64,000 nucleotides of DNA from an uncultured Alphaproteobacteria bacterium (GCA_946623825.1 CAMORN010000002.1:84237-148236); one strand, 5' to 3'. Counted from the first letter of the stretch, positions 30,661-40,223 are shown. The notes: generated by a model not told the origin, from the sequence alone. A program made the numbers and translations.

Positions 30661-31740
30661 ATGAGTGTCGTAATGAATTTTTATTCTGATTCTAGTTATA
30701 AAAAATATGCCGAAAATATCATATCAAAAAACAAGATAAAAAATATAGATGGTAAAGTAGCATGTATTGAAAAGGGTGTCGTTATAAGTAAAGGAAGACA
30801 TTCTAGGGGTGTTTACACAAAAAATGGTTTTTATGTAAATAAAACTGATGCGCATAATAATACATGGCATTGGCTATTCGAATTTTTCGGAAATATTAAA
30901 TATATGGATTATGATGTTTTGTATCTGGGAAGTATTCATAAAGCATTTGGACATTTTCTTTGGCAACACACAAACAGATTGTGGGCTGTAAAAGAATATA
31001 AAGATAAAATAAAAAACATAAAATATGTTTTTTTGGATAGAAAATCTTGTAAAGGAAATGTGCCAGAATATGTTTATACATGTATGCAACTTCTTGGTGT
31101 GAGTAAAGAAGATATAATCATAATAAATAAACCTGTGCGATTTAGAAAAGTATATGTTCCAGAAGTTTCTAATGAGCGTTTGTTTGTTTCTGATTTGTGG
31201 GGAAAATGGGCCGATGCAACAAGTGCGAATATTAAAATAGATAAAACTTTTGATAAGATATATCTTACCAGAACAGCTTTAGGAGAAAGAAAAACTTTTG
31301 GTGAAAATGTTGTTGAAAAAATTTTTGCAAAAAATGGTTTCAAAATAGTTTCCCCTGAAAAATTACAATTGTCAGATCAAATTGCTTTGGTTGCTAATTG
31401 TAAGGTTCTAGCAGGTTGTGCCGGAACCGCATTACATTTGGCTTTGTTTATGAAATCTGGTGGAACTGTTATACAAATAAAAAGAAATTCAAAATATGCA
31501 GATAATATATTGGCACAATATCAAATAGATAGTGCTAAACACTTGGATACAATAATCATTGCGGGAAGTGTAGAAAAAGAACAAACAGAACATTATACAC
31601 CAGTGCCACAAATAATAGGTGTAAATGAATATATGAAACAATTTTTTAAAGATTTCAAATTTGATTATTCTGATTCTGATATAGATATGAAGAAAGAATT
31701 CAAAGAATATGAAGAAAAATTAAAAACATATAACAAATAA
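30661..31740 (+). CDS. Glycosyltransferase family 61
   Basis: FDKIYLTRTALGERKTFGEN, VLAGCAGTALHLALFMKSGGTVIQI (DUF563/GT61 signature); start could be upstream. Confidence 0.83.
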   Translation: MSVVMNFYSDSSYKKYAENIISKNKIKNIDGKVACIEKGVVISKGRHSRGVYTKNGFYVNKTDAHNNTWHWLFEFFGNIKYMDYDVLYLGSIHKAFGHFLWQHTNRLWAVKEYKDKIKNIKYVFLDRKSCKGNVPEYVYTCMQLLGVSKEDIIIINKPVRFRKVYVPEVSNERLFVSDLWGKWADATSANIKIDKTFDKIYLTRTALGERKTFGENVVEKIFAKNGFKIVSPEKLQLSDQIALVANCKVLAGCAGTALHLALFMKSGGTVIQIKRNSKYADNILAQYQIDSAKHLDTIIIAGSVEKEQTEHYTPVPQIIGVNEYMKQFFKDFKFDYSDSDIDMKKEFKEYEEKLKTYNK

Positions 31741-31752
31741 ATATGAATGTTT

Positions 31753-32676
31753 TTATTTCTTTAATTGTTCAATGTATTTATCCATTATATCATCATAAAC
31801 TTCGTTTCTGTCATACATGTTAAATTTTTCAAGTGGACGTGGACTGTTTTTTTGTGCGGCGCTGCCACGTTTTGTTCTGATACTATATTCTTCAAAAGAT
31901 TTTGTTACATAATGATTCACACGGATTTTGTTTGTTGTGATGTTTCTGTTTTCTGTCTGGATTATTCGACCCATTTTTTTGCCGTTTTCATCAATGATGA
32001 AACCTGCGATTTCGTGTGTATGTGGATTTTTTGTATTAAAAACCAAACGTGGGTTCACAATTGATTTAATTCCCCAGCTTTTATCTGCGTGATATTTATA
32101 ATTTTCCATTATTAACCCGTCAGGTTTTGTTTTGTGTCCGCCAGAACCGTATATAATCCAACCTATAACCAATTCTGCAAAATTAGACGGTAATGTTTTC
32201 AAGTATTCTGGAATTGTTTTGTTTTGGACCGGAACAATAAATTCGTCTAAATCTATTATCGCCATCCAACGCGTATCATTTGCGTGTTTTCCGATTGAAT
32301 CGCGGTATGTATTCATTTGTTGAATTTTACCCGGCCAATATGTATATTCAACAATTCCGCGTTCAATATATGGTTTTAAGATTTCCGCTGTGTTATCGGT
32401 TGATTCATTGTCATATAAATAAAATTTTTCAACACCAACCAATATATGATAATCAAGCCATTCTTTGATATATAAACCTTCGTTTTTCATGATTGCTGTT
32501 ATGGCGAGGTCATATGGGAATTTATGCGTTTTATCTGTTTTTATAACATTTTTATATCTTTTTATTCCCAATGTTAAAATACCACGTGCAGCCTTTCTAT
32601 ATATTTTAAAAGGTATAAGATTAGTCAGGATTTTTATAAGTTTATATTTTTGTTTTGAAATTGTTGGTAATGCCAT
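31753..32676 (-). CDS. Glycosyltransferase family 92
   Basis: LAITAIMKNEGLYIKEWLDYHILVGVEKFYLYDNESTDNT, AIIDLDEFIVPV. Confidence 0.9.
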   Translation of the reverse strand: MALPTISKQKYKLIKILTNLIPFKIYRKAARGILTLGIKRYKNVIKTDKTHKFPYDLAITAIMKNEGLYIKEWLDYHILVGVEKFYLYDNESTDNTAEILKPYIERGIVEYTYWPGKIQQMNTYRDSIGKHANDTRWMAIIDLDEFIVPVQNKTIPEYLKTLPSNFAELVIGWIIYGSGGHKTKPDGLIMENYKYHADKSWGIKSIVNPRLVFNTKNPHTHEIAGFIIDENGKKMGRIIQTENRNITTNKIRVNHYVTKSFEEYSIRTKRGSAAQKNSPRPLEKFNMYDRNEVYDDIMDKYIEQLKK

Positions 32677-32753
32677 AAAAAGAACCCTTTATTACTTGTG
32701 TTTACATTATAACAAAATTATAATACCATTTGTATAGTAAAAAGTGGGTTAAA

Positions 32754-33659
32754 ATGAAAAAGTGTTGTGTTGTTATTGTTACTTATAATGCAGAAAAATG
32801 GCTGGATGTGTGTTTGGGGCCTTTTGTAAAATTACCGAAAGATATGGCGGTTGTTGTTGTGGATAATATGTCAAGCGATAACACTGTTAAAATTATTAAA
32901 AATAAATACAAATTTGTTAAATTATTTGAAACTGGTGAAAATTTGGGTTTTGGGCGTGCTAATAATATTGGTATGATATGGGCGTTAAAACAAAATTTTG
33001 AACATGTTTTTTTATTAAACCAAGATGCAGAAATCAGTATAAATTCTTTGAATAAATTGTGTGAAATCCAAGATGAAAATCCACAATATTATTGTTTGTC
33101 CCCATCGCAATATAATACAAAAGAAAAACTAGATAAAAATTTTGAAAAATATTTATCAAATAATAAATTAATAAATACTGTTAAAAAATTAAAACAAGAT
33201 GCGTACGATATAGAATTTACAAATGCTGCATTATGGATGTTATCAAGAAAGTGTATAGAAACTGTCGGTGTTTTTAACCCAAGTTTTTTACATTACAGTG
33301 AAGATTCTAACTATGCACAACGAATTTATTTTCATGGTGGAAAAATTGGTGTTGCACCAAAAATAAAAGCGTTTCATTACAGGGGTGAATCGTCCGCAAA
33401 AAAATCACATTTCGCAACAATAAAAAGCACATGGCGATATATTGTTTATGAATTATCTAATCCAAATAATGTTGATGATAGAAAGATTCTTGTTAAATGG
33501 TACATGCGTTTAATTCAAAGGTTTATTTTATCATTGATTTCTTTCAATAAAGAAAAGATTTCTGTTTATTATTCTTTGATAAAAAATTTGAATAATGAAA
33601 AGAAAGAAATTTATAAAAACAAAATGATTTCGCGTGATAATGGTGCGTTTTTAAAATAA
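32754..33659 (+). CDS. Glycosyltransferase family 2 (rhamnosyltransferase-like)
   Basis: CCVVIVTYNAEKWLDVCLGPF, VVVDNMSSDNT, ENLGFGRANNIG, LLNQDAEI. Confidence 0.92.
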   Translation: MKKCCVVIVTYNAEKWLDVCLGPFVKLPKDMAVVVVDNMSSDNTVKIIKNKYKFVKLFETGENLGFGRANNIGMIWALKQNFEHVFLLNQDAEISINSLNKLCEIQDENPQYYCLSPSQYNTKEKLDKNFEKYLSNNKLINTVKKLKQDAYDIEFTNAALWMLSRKCIETVGVFNPSFLHYSEDSNYAQRIYFHGGKIGVAPKIKAFHYRGESSAKKSHFATIKSTWRYIVYELSNPNNVDDRKILVKWYMRLIQRFILSLISFNKEKISVYYSLIKNLNNEKKEIYKNKMISRDNGAFLK

Positions 33660-33663
33660 TAAA

Positions 33664-33690
33664 AAACCGCCGTTTGGCGGTTTTTTTTTA
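33664..33690. terminator. Rho-independent terminator
   Basis: AACCGCCgtttGGCGGTT plus T8. Confidence 0.85.
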
Positions 33691-35532
33691 ATCGGTTTCA
33701 GCAAAACGATATGCTTTTTTGCGTTTGCCACTGTCCAATTCTTTTTTACGCAAACGAATTGTTGCTGGGGTTACTTCTACCAATTCGTCGTCTTGGATAT
33801 AAGACAAGGCTTCTTCCAATGACATCTTTCTTGGTGGAGCAAGGAACAATTTTTCATCTGCTGTAACAGAACGAACATTGGTTAATTGTTTTCCACGAAC
33901 TGGGTTCACTTCAATATCGTTTTCTTTGCTGTGTTCACCAACAATCATACCGCTGTAAACTTCTGTTTGTGGGCCGACAAACAATACACCGCGTGGTTCC
34001 AAGTTGTGCAGGGCATATGTCGTTGTGCTGCCTGCTTCCATGGATACCAATACGCCCGGTCTGTATTGAGTAATTGGACCGCAATATAAATCGTATTTAT
34101 CAAATACGCGGTTCATAATACCAGTGCCACGTGTGTCTGTTCTGAATTCGGATAAATAACCAATCAAACCACGTGATGGTGCAGAAAATACAATGCGTGT
34201 TTTTCCAATACCAGATGGTTTCATTTCGGTAATAGTTGCTTTTCTTTTTGTCATTTTTTCAATAACAACACCGCTGAATTCGTCATCAACATCGATAACA
34301 ACTTCTTCGATTGGTTCTAATTTTTCACCGTTTTCATTTGTTTGCATAACAACGCGTGGACGGGATACAGATAATTCGAATCCTTCGCGGCGCATTGTTT
34401 CAATCAAAATACCCAATTGTAATTCGCCACGACCAGAAACTTCGAAAGCTTCGTTATTTGCACTTTGTGAAACTTTCAAAGCAATGTTTGTTTCTGCTTC
34501 CTTGAATAATCTTTCACCAATCATACGTGATGTCAATTTTTTACCACTTTGACCAGCCAAAGGTGATGTGTTAACGAAAAATGTCATCGTCAGGGTAGGT
34601 GGGTCAATAGGCATTGCTGGTATTGGTTCGTTTACAGATGGGTCGCACAGTGTGTCTGACACGGTTGCTTTTGAAAAACCAGCAATAACAACAATATCAC
34701 CAGCAGATGCAGATTCAAGAGATGCTTTTTGAATACCTTGGTGTTCAATGATTTTTGTGATTTTAGCATTTTCTATGAATTCGCCTTTCATGTTGATTGC
34801 TTTCACAGTTTGTCCAACACGGACGGTACCTGATTCAATTTTGCCAGTTAAAATACGACCAACATATGGGTCTGCTTCCAATGTAGTGGCCAGCATAGTG
34901 AAAGGTGCATCTAATTGGCATCTGGTTCCGTTGCAATCAGGTGCAGGAACATGGTCGACAATCAATTGAAACAAAGGTGTTAAATCTTTGTTTGGGTTAT
35001 CAATATCTTTCAAATCACGAATTGCCCAACCATCTCTTCCACAGGCATAAAGGTAAGGAAAATCAAGTTGTGAATCTGTTGCGCCCAATTTATCAAACAA
35101 ATCAAAAGTTTCTGTTAAAACTTCATCTGGACGCGCATCGGCACGGTCAATTTTATTGATACAAACGATAGGACGCAGATTTAATTTCAATGCCTTTGAC
35201 AAAACGAATTTTGTTTGTGGTAATGGGCCTTCGGCACTGTCCACCAACAAAACAACACCATCAACCATGGACAAAATACGTTCTACTTCGCCACCAAAAT
35301 CAGCGTGTCCCGGTGTATCTACGATATTAATTTTGTATTCGCCCCATTGGATAGAGGTTGGTTTTGCAGAAATAGTAATTCCACGTTCACGTTCAATATC
35401 ACCGCTGTCCATAACGCGGTCTTCGACATGTTCGTTTTCACGGAATGTGCCAGCCTGTTTCAACATATTGTCAACCAAGGTTGTTTTTCCGTGGTCAACG
35501 TGTGCAATAATAGCAATATTTCTTATTTTCAT
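33688..35532 (-). CDS. typA: Translational GTPase TypA/BipA
   Basis: AHVDHGKTTLVDNMLKQAGTF, GITISAKPTSI, DTPGHADFGGEVER, family-wide similarity. Confidence 0.97.
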   Translation of the reverse strand: MKIRNIAIIAHVDHGKTTLVDNMLKQAGTFRENEHVEDRVMDSGDIERERGITISAKPTSIQWGEYKINIVDTPGHADFGGEVERILSMVDGVVLLVDSAEGPLPQTKFVLSKALKLNLRPIVCINKIDRADARPDEVLTETFDLFDKLGATDSQLDFPYLYACGRDGWAIRDLKDIDNPNKDLTPLFQLIVDHVPAPDCNGTRCQLDAPFTMLATTLEADPYVGRILTGKIESGTVRVGQTVKAINMKGEFIENAKITKIIEHQGIQKASLESASAGDIVVIAGFSKATVSDTLCDPSVNEPIPAMPIDPPTLTMTFFVNTSPLAGQSGKKLTSRMIGERLFKEAETNIALKVSQSANNEAFEVSGRGELQLGILIETMRREGFELSVSRPRVVMQTNENGEKLEPIEEVVIDVDDEFSGVVIEKMTKRKATITEMKPSGIGKTRIVFSAPSRGLIGYLSEFRTDTRGTGIMNRVFDKYDLYCGPITQYRPGVLVSMEAGSTTTYALHNLEPRGVLFVGPQTEVYSGMIVGEHSKENDIEVNPVRGKQLTNVRSVTADEKLFLAPPRKMSLEEALSYIQDDELVEVTPATIRLRKKELDSGKRKKAYRFAETD

Positions 35533-35684
35533 ATATGAACCTTATGTTTTTTTCGCGAATTCTTATAGATTATACTATATTTTTCAGATTTCAACAAATT
35601 ATAATTAAAAATATTGACATTTCAATAATTTTGTCTATAATATTTGTGCAAATAATCAAAAAACAACCAAAAAAAGGTTTATAA

Positions 35685-36242
35685 ATGAAATACACAGATG
35701 CAGAAATTCAAAAATGTATTAAATCAGGTTTGATGGCATACAAAGAAAATGCAAAATTATTTTACAGAAATTATCCATCTGTTTGGAAAAAATTGTCTTT
35801 GTCTGAAAAGGTTGCAGTTGCGCGTTCATTGGCATATATGTCTCAGGTCGCAAAAGAACCAAAATTGTATTTTGCACCTGAATACACATTGGCGGACTGG
35901 CGTGCGCGTGCACATAAATTTGCAGTAGAATATAATTTATCAACAATGGATACTGCATATTTAATTGTCCCAGGCCCAAAAGAAATTGTTTCAAGCAATG
36001 TAAGGAATATAATCAGTGAACCTTATTTTTCAGCAGAATTTCATCACAGATTTTCGCATTTCTTAAAAATGATTCAAGATTATGAATATGCAAAAAAAGG
36101 TTGGGAAAAAGAAGCTGCGGCAGAAATGGTCAAAGAAGAATCAAGACGCGTCAGTAATGTTCTTGAAATAAATCAAACACCTTATTTGTTGCGCCCAATT
36201 AAAAGAATGGAAATAATATTCCGTTCTGGAAATTCTAAATAA
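35685..36242 (+). CDS. Hypothetical protein (185 aa)
   Basis: Good RBS, terminator downstream; no family recognised. Confidence 0.65.
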   Translation: MKYTDAEIQKCIKSGLMAYKENAKLFYRNYPSVWKKLSLSEKVAVARSLAYMSQVAKEPKLYFAPEYTLADWRARAHKFAVEYNLSTMDTAYLIVPGPKEIVSSNVRNIISEPYFSAEFHHRFSHFLKMIQDYEYAKKGWEKEAAAEMVKEESRRVSNVLEINQTPYLLRPIKRMEIIFRSGNSK

Positions 36243-36245
36243 AAA

Positions 36246-36272
36246 AAATCACCCGTTTGGGTGATTTTTTTA
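36246..36272. terminator. Rho-independent terminator
   Basis: AATCACCCgttTGGGTGATT then poly-T. Confidence 0.85.
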
Positions 36273-36283
36273 TTCTTTTATTT

Positions 36284-37564
36284 TTAATGTTTTCCACCAA
36301 TTTTTGTTCTGCCACCCATATATGGTTGTAATGCCTTTGGTATATTTACAGAACCATCTGGGTTTTGATGGTTTTCAATAATTGGTACCAATGCGCGTGG
36401 CAATGCAATTGCAGTATTATTTAATGTTGCAACATATTTTACATCACCGGTTGCGTTTTCACGATAACGTGTGTTTGTTCTGCGTGCTTGGAATTGACCA
36501 ATAGAAGAACAAGAGCCCAATTCACGATATGCGTTTTCAGATGGGAACCATGCTTCTACGTCGTTCATTTTTACTTTGTTGAATCCCATATCACCAGTTG
36601 AATTTGCAATTACACGATATGGTAATTCAAATGCTTCCATAAATTCACACAGGTTATTTAAAATATGTTCGTGCATTTCATCACTCTGTTCAGGTTTACA
36701 GAAAACATATTGTTCAACCTTGTTAAATTGATGTACACGAACAATACCGCGTGTGTCACGACCCGCAGCACCGGCTTCTTTTCTGAAACATGGTGAATAA
36801 CCAGCATATTTAATTGGTAATTCATTTTCATTTAAAATTTCATCACTATGTAATGAATTCAAAATGATTTCAGCAGTACCCGCCAAACATCTATCTGTGT
36901 CCGCCAACATGAAAACATCATTATTCATAACAGACAAATCAGAACCCATAAAATGTCCCGCGTTAAATATAGTTTGTGGTTTTGTGATAGATGGGCATTC
37001 AATATATTTGAAACCCTTGGATATCAAATTTTGTACAACGTATGTTTGTACCGCCAAAGCGAGTTCCGCCAATTCACCACACAACGCATAAACACGTGTT
37101 CCGCAAATGCCTGCGATTTTTTCAGGAACCCACCAACCATTCATTTCCAATAATTCCCATTGTGGACGTGGGGTAAAATCAAACACACGTGGTGTGCCAA
37201 CGCGTTTAACTTCTACATTTGCAGAATCATCTTCGCCAATTGGTGCAGATGCGTCTGGAATTTGTGGAACGCGATGTAATAAATCATTTAACAATGCTTC
37301 TTTTTCAGCCAATTCAGCCATATCATTTGCGATTTCTTCACTGATAGCTTTTGATTGTGCAATCAAAGGTGCTTTGTCTGTTGCTGTTGGAATTTCTTTT
37401 GATATTTTGTTTTTTTCAGCAGTTTTTGTTTGTGTAATTGTTTTCAATTCGCGAACGCGAATATCCAAAGCCAAAATGTCATCAACAACATCTGGGAAAT
37501 TTTTAACCTTGCACGCGTTTTTAACAATGTCTGGGTTTTCACGAATAAATCTTAAATCTAACAT
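36284..37564 (-). CDS. serS: Seryl-tRNA synthetase
   Basis: MLDLRFIRENPDIVKNACK, CFRKEAGAAGRDTRGIVRVHQFNKVEQ, GSCSSIGQFQARRTNTRY. Confidence 0.97.
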   Translation of the reverse strand: MLDLRFIRENPDIVKNACKVKNFPDVVDDILALDIRVRELKTITQTKTAEKNKISKEIPTATDKAPLIAQSKAISEEIANDMAELAEKEALLNDLLHRVPQIPDASAPIGEDDSANVEVKRVGTPRVFDFTPRPQWELLEMNGWWVPEKIAGICGTRVYALCGELAELALAVQTYVVQNLISKGFKYIECPSITKPQTIFNAGHFMGSDLSVMNNDVFMLADTDRCLAGTAEIILNSLHSDEILNENELPIKYAGYSPCFRKEAGAAGRDTRGIVRVHQFNKVEQYVFCKPEQSDEMHEHILNNLCEFMEAFELPYRVIANSTGDMGFNKVKMNDVEAWFPSENAYRELGSCSSIGQFQARRTNTRYRENATGDVKYVATLNNTAIALPRALVPIIENHQNPDGSVNIPKALQPYMGGRTKIGGKH

Positions 37565-37582
37565 TTTATACCTTCTTTATTT

Positions 37583-37753
37583 TTATCTGCCATTATGGAA
37601 ATAGATAACATTTTTTCTTGCCCAATTAAGAGCGGCTATTTCCATTTGTCGAGATTGTCTGATGGCTTCTTTTATATAATTATCATATTGTGCTAAATTG
37701 AAAATTTTAGAAGGCACAATTGGATAATCATCAAAAGATTTGAATTTTTCCAT
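37583..37753 (-). CDS. Small ORF, 56 aa, not in the supplied ORF track
   Basis: Translation MEKFKSFDDYPIVPSKIFNLAQYDNYIKEAIRQSRQMEIAALNWARKNVIYFHNGR; intact between trxB and serS on the same strand; preceded by a gaattcaaggaatt-type RBS. Confidence 0.6.
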   Translation of the reverse strand: MEKFKSFDDYPIVPSKIFNLAQYDNYIKEAIRQSRQMEIAALNWARKNVIYFHNGR

Positions 37754-37754
37754 T

Positions 37755-38651
37755 TTAATTCCTTGAATTCAAATATGCAATTGCGTCCATGGCGGCACTG
37801 CAACCCGTTCCAACCGCAGTTGCAATTTGCATTTTAATATTGCTTTCTACATCACCCGCAACGAACATACCATTTGGTAAAACATCTGGGGCAATACGGC
37901 CCAAATCGTCGCGTTTAATAGATTCTGTTAAATAATCTGTGTTTGCTTCGTGACCGATAGCAACAAATATACCATCACATTCAATTTGTTCATCATTTAA
38001 TGTTGTTGCAATTAATTTATCTGAATCTGGTTTTGCAGAAATAGATTTTAGGTCTGTGTTAAATAAACATTCAATGTTTTCTTTCGCGGCGACACGGTCG
38101 CGCAATACAGCTTCTGCACGGAAGAATTCAGATTTGCGATAAACAATTTTAACATTTTTCGCAATGTCTGATAAATACAGTGCATCATTCAATGCAGAAT
38201 TACCACCACCCATAACCAAAACATCTTTGCCTGAATAGAAAAATCCATCACAAGTTGCACAGTAAGAAACACCTTTGCCAAAGAATTCGCGGGCGCCATC
38301 TATTTCAAGTCTGCGTGCGCGCGCACCAGTTGCCAAGATTACTGATTTTGTATCTAATTTTTTACCATTATCACAAACAACAGTAAATGTTCCATCATCA
38401 TTAAATTTAATATCTGTTGCAGATGTAAATTCAACCTTTGCATTAAAAGATTCTGCCTGTTTTTTCATGAATTGAATCAATTCCATACCAGAACCCGCCC
38501 AGCCAGGATAATTTTCCAATTTTGCGATTTCTGCGGTTTGACCGCCCAATGAATCGCCCGCCAAAACAAGCGTAGATTTATTTGCACGACCACAATATAT
38601 TGCGGCTGTCAATCCGGCAGGGCCGGAACCTAAAATAATTACATCTAACAT
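37755..38651 (-). CDS. trxB: Thioredoxin-disulfide reductase
   Basis: GSGPAGLTAAIYCGRA, CATCDGFFY, GGGNSALNDALYLS, FVAGDV. Confidence 0.95.
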   Translation of the reverse strand: MLDVIILGSGPAGLTAAIYCGRANKSTLVLAGDSLGGQTAEIAKLENYPGWAGSGMELIQFMKKQAESFNAKVEFTSATDIKFNDDGTFTVVCDNGKKLDTKSVILATGARARRLEIDGAREFFGKGVSYCATCDGFFYSGKDVLVMGGGNSALNDALYLSDIAKNVKIVYRKSEFFRAEAVLRDRVAAKENIECLFNTDLKSISAKPDSDKLIATTLNDEQIECDGIFVAIGHEANTDYLTESIKRDDLGRIAPDVLPNGMFVAGDVESNIKMQIATAVGTGCSAAMDAIAYLNSRN

Positions 38652-38733
38652 ATCTTTTCCTATTCTTTGTTTGGAAAATCATAGCATAAAAACCATTTCT
38701 TGCAAATATAAAATAAAGGTGGTGAAAAAACAC

Positions 38734-38763
38734 TTGCCCTGCGAATCGGTTTTTTGTTAAAAT
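38734..38763 (+). promoter_or_regulatory. Putative sigma70-type promoter for the structured leader
   Basis: TTGCCC - 18 nt - TAAAAT. Confidence 0.45.
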
Positions 38764-38770
38764 AGAAATG

Positions 38771-38950
38771 TCGGGAAGTATTTTCCCGATGGGGTATCGA
38801 AACCCGTATCAAATAGGCGTCGTGAAAGCAGACGTAAAATGCCTCCAACTTTATTATGGTTGGAGGGCCGTGATATATTAAAATAAACGGCACAATTTCC
38901 TATTTGAATTGTTTCGAACCTCCAACCGCCAATTTTATAATTGCGGTTTT
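38771..38950 (+). ncRNA. Candidate structured 5' leader / cis-regulatory RNA ending in an intrinsic terminator
   Basis: Closing helix CAAATAGG(38810-38817)/CCTATTTG(38899-38906) encloses CGTC/GACG, CCTCCAAC/GTTGGAGG and GCCGT/ACGGC hairpins; terminator stem and T-tract at 38924-38952; alternative pairing GGTTGGAGG(38858-38866)/CCTCCAACC(38919-38927). Confidence 0.6.
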
Positions 38951-38989
38951 TTGTTTTAACCATGGGAACAACAAAGGAAGGAGAAAACC

Positions 38990-40210
38990 ATGAAGCAAAA
39001 AATCTTTTTAACGTCATGTATAGCAATGGGTGTGATAGCACCTGCAATGGCTGAACCACAACGTGTAGATACGTTCCCAAACGCAGCCAATAACGAATTT
39101 ATGCAGGAAAACAAAGTATATACCAATGCCGCAACATCAACCAACATGGACAGTGTATATGAAGGGTCTGTCAACGCGATTGCGGAATATACAGAAATTC
39201 CATATTCAGCCGCAGAAGGTTTTTATTTAACTGGTGTTGATAATAATAATGATGCAATAACAGCCGAATGTACATCTGGCAATTTCTGTCCGGGGGTAGC
39301 ATCAACAACATACGAAAATAATGCGTTTGGTGATACCGGTTTGCAATCATGTTCAACTGCAACAAGTGGGGCATATACATTGTCAGACGCGGGCGCATCA
39401 AGCAGTGGTCAATGTTATCGTACATGCGACGGCCATGTTTCAATATTACACGCCACTGGCGTAACAGGAAATGATTATTCTGATGGAACAAATACCTGTT
39501 CACCAACAGGCTGTGACAACGGATATCATCCAAAGGCAGCAGTAACCGCCCCAAATATTGGAACAGGCACATTCACTGGTTATGCATATATAAACAATAG
39601 TGGTTCATTCTCTGAATATCCTACAAGTCATGGACAAAGTTATTATGGCTTAACCGATAAAAACACATGGGCAATAGTTTACGGCACCAACGGAATCTTG
39701 ATGGGTCAGGCACGTTGTAGTACACAGGCAGGCGATAACAACAATTGGGCATATACAAACCCAACCATAACATCAAATTTAACAGATGAAACAGGTCAGG
39801 AAGGGGCGCAATATTGTTATTGTAATGTGACGGGATATAAAGGTACGGACGGCACCTTGCAGAGCTTGTCCTCCCCTTGGGTGTTCGCCGGCAACACCAG
39901 CTCCGCGTTGGATTGCGCGGTCAACTGCACTGGATACTGTATGGACAACATGCGTTCCACGAACTCGAACCAACTCGCGTTCCGTGCTGCGTTGTTAGGG
40001 GCAATTGAATCAAGTCCAGCCATGTGTGAAGCGAACACAATTACAATTAATTGGAACGATGTTGACCCTGCGACCGCCGGTCAAAATAATGAAAACACCG
40101 CCGTTTATGGTGGAGATGTACGTACCCCAGTTAAGGCACAAACCAAGAAAGGTAAAACATTTAAGGGTTGGCGTTTCAGCGCACCAACGCCTATATCCGC
40201 GGGAGACTAA
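38990..40210 (+). CDS. Secreted/surface Cys-rich protein with C-terminal InlB-type (Listeria-Bacteroides) repeat
   Basis: Signal peptide MKQKIFLTSCIAMGVIAPAMA; many Cys (FCPGV, QCYRTCDGH); C-terminal VYGGDVRTPVKAQTKKGKTFKGWRFS. Confidence 0.75.
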   Translation: MKQKIFLTSCIAMGVIAPAMAEPQRVDTFPNAANNEFMQENKVYTNAATSTNMDSVYEGSVNAIAEYTEIPYSAAEGFYLTGVDNNNDAITAECTSGNFCPGVASTTYENNAFGDTGLQSCSTATSGAYTLSDAGASSSGQCYRTCDGHVSILHATGVTGNDYSDGTNTCSPTGCDNGYHPKAAVTAPNIGTGTFTGYAYINNSGSFSEYPTSHGQSYYGLTDKNTWAIVYGTNGILMGQARCSTQAGDNNNWAYTNPTITSNLTDETGQEGAQYCYCNVTGYKGTDGTLQSLSSPWVFAGNTSSALDCAVNCTGYCMDNMRSTNSNQLAFRAALLGAIESSPAMCEANTITINWNDVDPATAGQNNENTAVYGGDVRTPVKAQTKKGKTFKGWRFSAPTPISAGD

Positions 40211-40223
40211 CGCGTTAACTTGC

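Noticed and set aside
38785-38806. Hammerhead-like ...GATGgggtatCGAAAC... string in the leader
   Set aside because: The conserved CUGAUGA core is absent, so it is not a credible ribozyme.
38900-38931. T-loop-like TTCGAACCTCC followed by CCGCCA, suggesting tmRNA or a tRNA-like end
   Set aside because: The flanking 5-nt arms do not pair as a T-stem, and there is no acceptor stem or tag ORF. The multi-helix leader interpretation fits better.
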